From Candidatus Aminicenantota bacterium (GTDB lineage: Bacteria > Acidobacteriota > Aminicenantia > UBA2199): DNA of 7,128 nt. The notes under the pieces are model-generated. The model saw only the letters and a list, made by a program, of their open reading frames with translations, was not told where the DNA came from and ran no database searches. The translations under genes were made by a program, and so were the position numbers. Every line of letters starts with the position of its first letter. The stretch's first letter is position 1. The stretch covers positions 1 through 7,128 of the forward strand of contig JAPKZM010000282.1 of assembly GCA_026393775.1 (NCBI GenBank), written 5' to 3'. Positions 5,647 to 7,128 of the stretch are shown here, one piece after another.

Positions 5647-7128
5647 ATGGCCGAAACCATCCTGCTCATCGACGGCATGTACCTGGTTTACAGCTCATTC
5701 TATTCCCACCAGGCCATGCGCACCATCCAGGGCGAACCCACCGGCGCCGTTTTCGGCTTCATTAGCCGGGTCGAGAGCCTGATCCAGGAACTGCATCCCG
5801 ACCGCCTGGCAGTGGCTTTTGATTCCAAGGCGAAGAATTTCCGCCGCGAACTGTATCCCGAATACAAGGCCAAGCGCCTGCAGCCGCCCGAGGAGCTCAT
5901 CCAGCAATTGCCGCTGATCAAGGAATACCTGGAATACCGGGGAATTTATTTCCTGGAAAAACCGGGCCTCGAGGCCGATGATATCATCGCCCTGATGTCC
6001 AGGCGCTACGCCGCCGCCGGCAGCGAGGTGCTGATATTTTCCGCCGACAAGGACCTGTTCCAGCTGGTGGCCGAGCGGATATCCGTTTTCCATCCCAAGC
6101 TGAAGCAGAAGCTGGACCGGGCCGGGGTCAAGGAATTCTTCGGCATCTACCCGGAGCAGATCGTCGATTACCTGAGCCTGGCCGGTGACGCCTCGGACAA
6201 TATTCCCGGCATCCCCGGCGTCGGCGACAAGACCGCGACCAAGCTGATCGAAAAGTACGGCAGCCTGGCGGCCCTGCTCGCCGACTTGGACAATCTGGAC
6301 GGCAAGCTGAAGGAGAAGATCAAGAAAAACGCCCATCTCCTGGATTTTTGGAATAAATTGCTCGATTTCAACCAGATTCCGGCCGTGGCCGGCGACTGGC
6401 GCATTGAGCCCCTGGCCGCGGTCGGCGACGAACGCTTGGCTGAATTGTACCGCCGGCTGAAGTTCAACAGCCTGCTGAAAAAGATATCCCCGGCCGCCGC
6501 CCCGACTCCGGCCGACGACGCGGCTAATCCCGTGCATTTGATAGAAAATTGCGCCCAGTTGAAGGAATTGGCAAAAAAAATAAAGAGCGCCGGCAGTTTT
6601 GCCTGGGACATCGAGACCACGGCCATCGAGTTTTTCAAGGCCGAGGTGGTCGGCCTTTCCGTCGCCCTGGGCGAGGCGGGCTATTACATCCCTTTCCTCT
6701 ATCCGGCCGAGGAATCGGGCCGCTTGCGCTTGACGCCGGACGAATTCAAGCATGAAATGACCCCGATCTTCAGCGATCCACTGCTGAAAAAAACCGGCCA
6801 CAACCTGAAATTCGACATGTTGCATATGCTCCGCCAGGGGCTGGTGGTCAACGGCGTCGAGCACGACACCATGATCATGTCCTACCTGCTTTTTCCCAAC
6901 CGCCGCTTCCACCAGTTGAAGGAGCTGAGCGCCGAATTCCTCGGCGTCCGGCAGACCACCTTCGAGGAATTGGTCGGCAAGGGCAAGAGCCAGAAAAAAA
7001 TAGACGCCATCCCCGTCGAGCAGGTGGCCCGCTATTGCCTGGCCGACGCCAGCCTTTCCGCGCAATTGGCGGAAAAACTCCTGCCTCTGCTGCGCGAGAA
7101 GGAATTGTCGACCCTGTACCGTGAAATC
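5647..7128 (+). CDS. polA: DNA polymerase I, N-terminal part (5' nuclease and proofreading domains; 3' end outside window)
   Basis: Pol I removes RNA primers and fills gaps in replication and excision repair. The 494 visible residues contain the 5' nuclease (about 1-290) and the 3'-5' exonuclease (about 300-490); the polymerase domain lies beyond the window. Nuclease motifs are LIDG (D9), FRRELYPEYKAKR (65-77), LEADD (D111, D112), SADKDL (D134, D136) and GDASDNIPGIPGVGDKTA (D181, D184), the last being the helix-three-turn helix region. The exonuclease has all three motifs: D321-I-E323, N386-x3-D390 and Y463-x3-D467. The spacings of 69 and 77 residues between D321, D390 and D467 equal those of E. 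coli D355, D424 and D501. Proofreading is therefore probably active, unlike the degenerate domains of Bacillus or Thermus. S16 replaces the near-invariant Arg of the YRAF motif. The ATG lies 3 nt after the previous stop without a clear ribosome site, suggesting translational coupling. Confidence 0.97.
   Translation, partial: MAETILLIDGMYLVYSSFYSHQAMRTIQGEPTGAVFGFISRVESLIQELHPDRLAVAFDSKAKNFRRELYPEYKAKRLQPPEELIQQLPLIKEYLEYRGIYFLEKPGLEADDIIALMSRRYAAAGSEVLIFSADKDLFQLVAERISVFHPKLKQKLDRAGVKEFFGIYPEQIVDYLSLAGDASDNIPGIPGVGDKTATKLIEKYGSLAALLADLDNLDGKLKEKIKKNAHLLDFWNKLLDFNQIPAVAGDWRIEPLAAVGDERLAELYRRLKFNSLLKKISPAAAPTPADDAANPVHLIENCAQLKELAKKIKSAGSFAWDIETTAIEFFKAEVVGLSVALGEAGYYIPFLYPAEESGRLRLTPDEFKHEMTPIFSDPLLKKTGHNLKFDMLHMLRQGLVVNGVEHDTMIMSYLLFPNRRFHQLKELSAEFLGVRQTTFEELVGKGKSQKKIDAIPVEQVARYCLADASLSAQLAEKLLPLLREKELSTLYREI

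Noticed and set aside
6573..6580. Run of eight A in polA as a programmed frameshift site
   Set aside because: The reading frame and domain homology continue intact through the run, and no stimulatory structure or useful alternative frame follows.
5695..7065. Long open frame (456 codons) on the minus strand
   Set aside because: It is the antisense shadow of polA. The + strand frame shows all nuclease and exonuclease motifs; the minus frame shows none recognisable.

Overview
The window is moderately GC-rich, tightly packed bacterial DNA with almost no non-coding sequence. It carries chromosomal housekeeping genes (dxs for MEP-pathway isoprenoid synthesis, polA for DNA repair and replication) on the + strand and a four-gene glycan-type operon on the - strand between them. 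I see no phage, transposon, tRNA, rRNA or CRISPR signal. The WecG/TagA-type transferase, which works on undecaprenyl-linked sugars, suggests a bacterium with an elaborate cell envelope. The conserved small protein next to polA resembles hypothetical proteins I associate with deltaproteobacterial, acidobacterial and related uncultured lineages. That taxonomic guess is weak.

Layout: 1-993 (+) is the C-terminal half of dxs, cut by the window edge. It converges across a 43-bp gap holding a GC-rich palindrome onto a leftward operon at 5193-1037 (-). In transcription order the operon is a radical SAM protein, an alkaline-phosphatase-superfamily protein, a GT2 glycosyltransferase and a WecG/TagA (GT26) glycosyltransferase. 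The genes are joined by a 1-bp gap and two 4-bp overlaps, so they are almost certainly one transcript with coupled translation. A 117-bp divergent intergenic region (5194-5310) follows. Rightward, a 110-aa conserved protein of unknown function (5311-5643) and polA (5647 to the window edge) are separated by 3 bp.

How the genes may work together: the two glycosyltransferases could extend a lipid-linked or surface glycan. The phosphatase-fold protein and the radical SAM enzyme could modify that glycan or its carrier. No flippase, polymerase or ligase is visible, so the operon would depend on functions encoded elsewhere. This is inference from gene content.

The most interesting signals are three. 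First, both divergent genes appear to be leaderless: each has a -35/-10 pair with 17-bp spacing and a -10 box ending exactly 6 nt before the ATG, with no Shine-Dalgarno sequence; the polA-side promoter has a perfect TTGACA. Second, the phosphatase-fold protein has apparently lost several usual metal ligands and the nucleophile position. Third, the GT26 enzyme has Gly-Val where the family usually has Gln-Glu.
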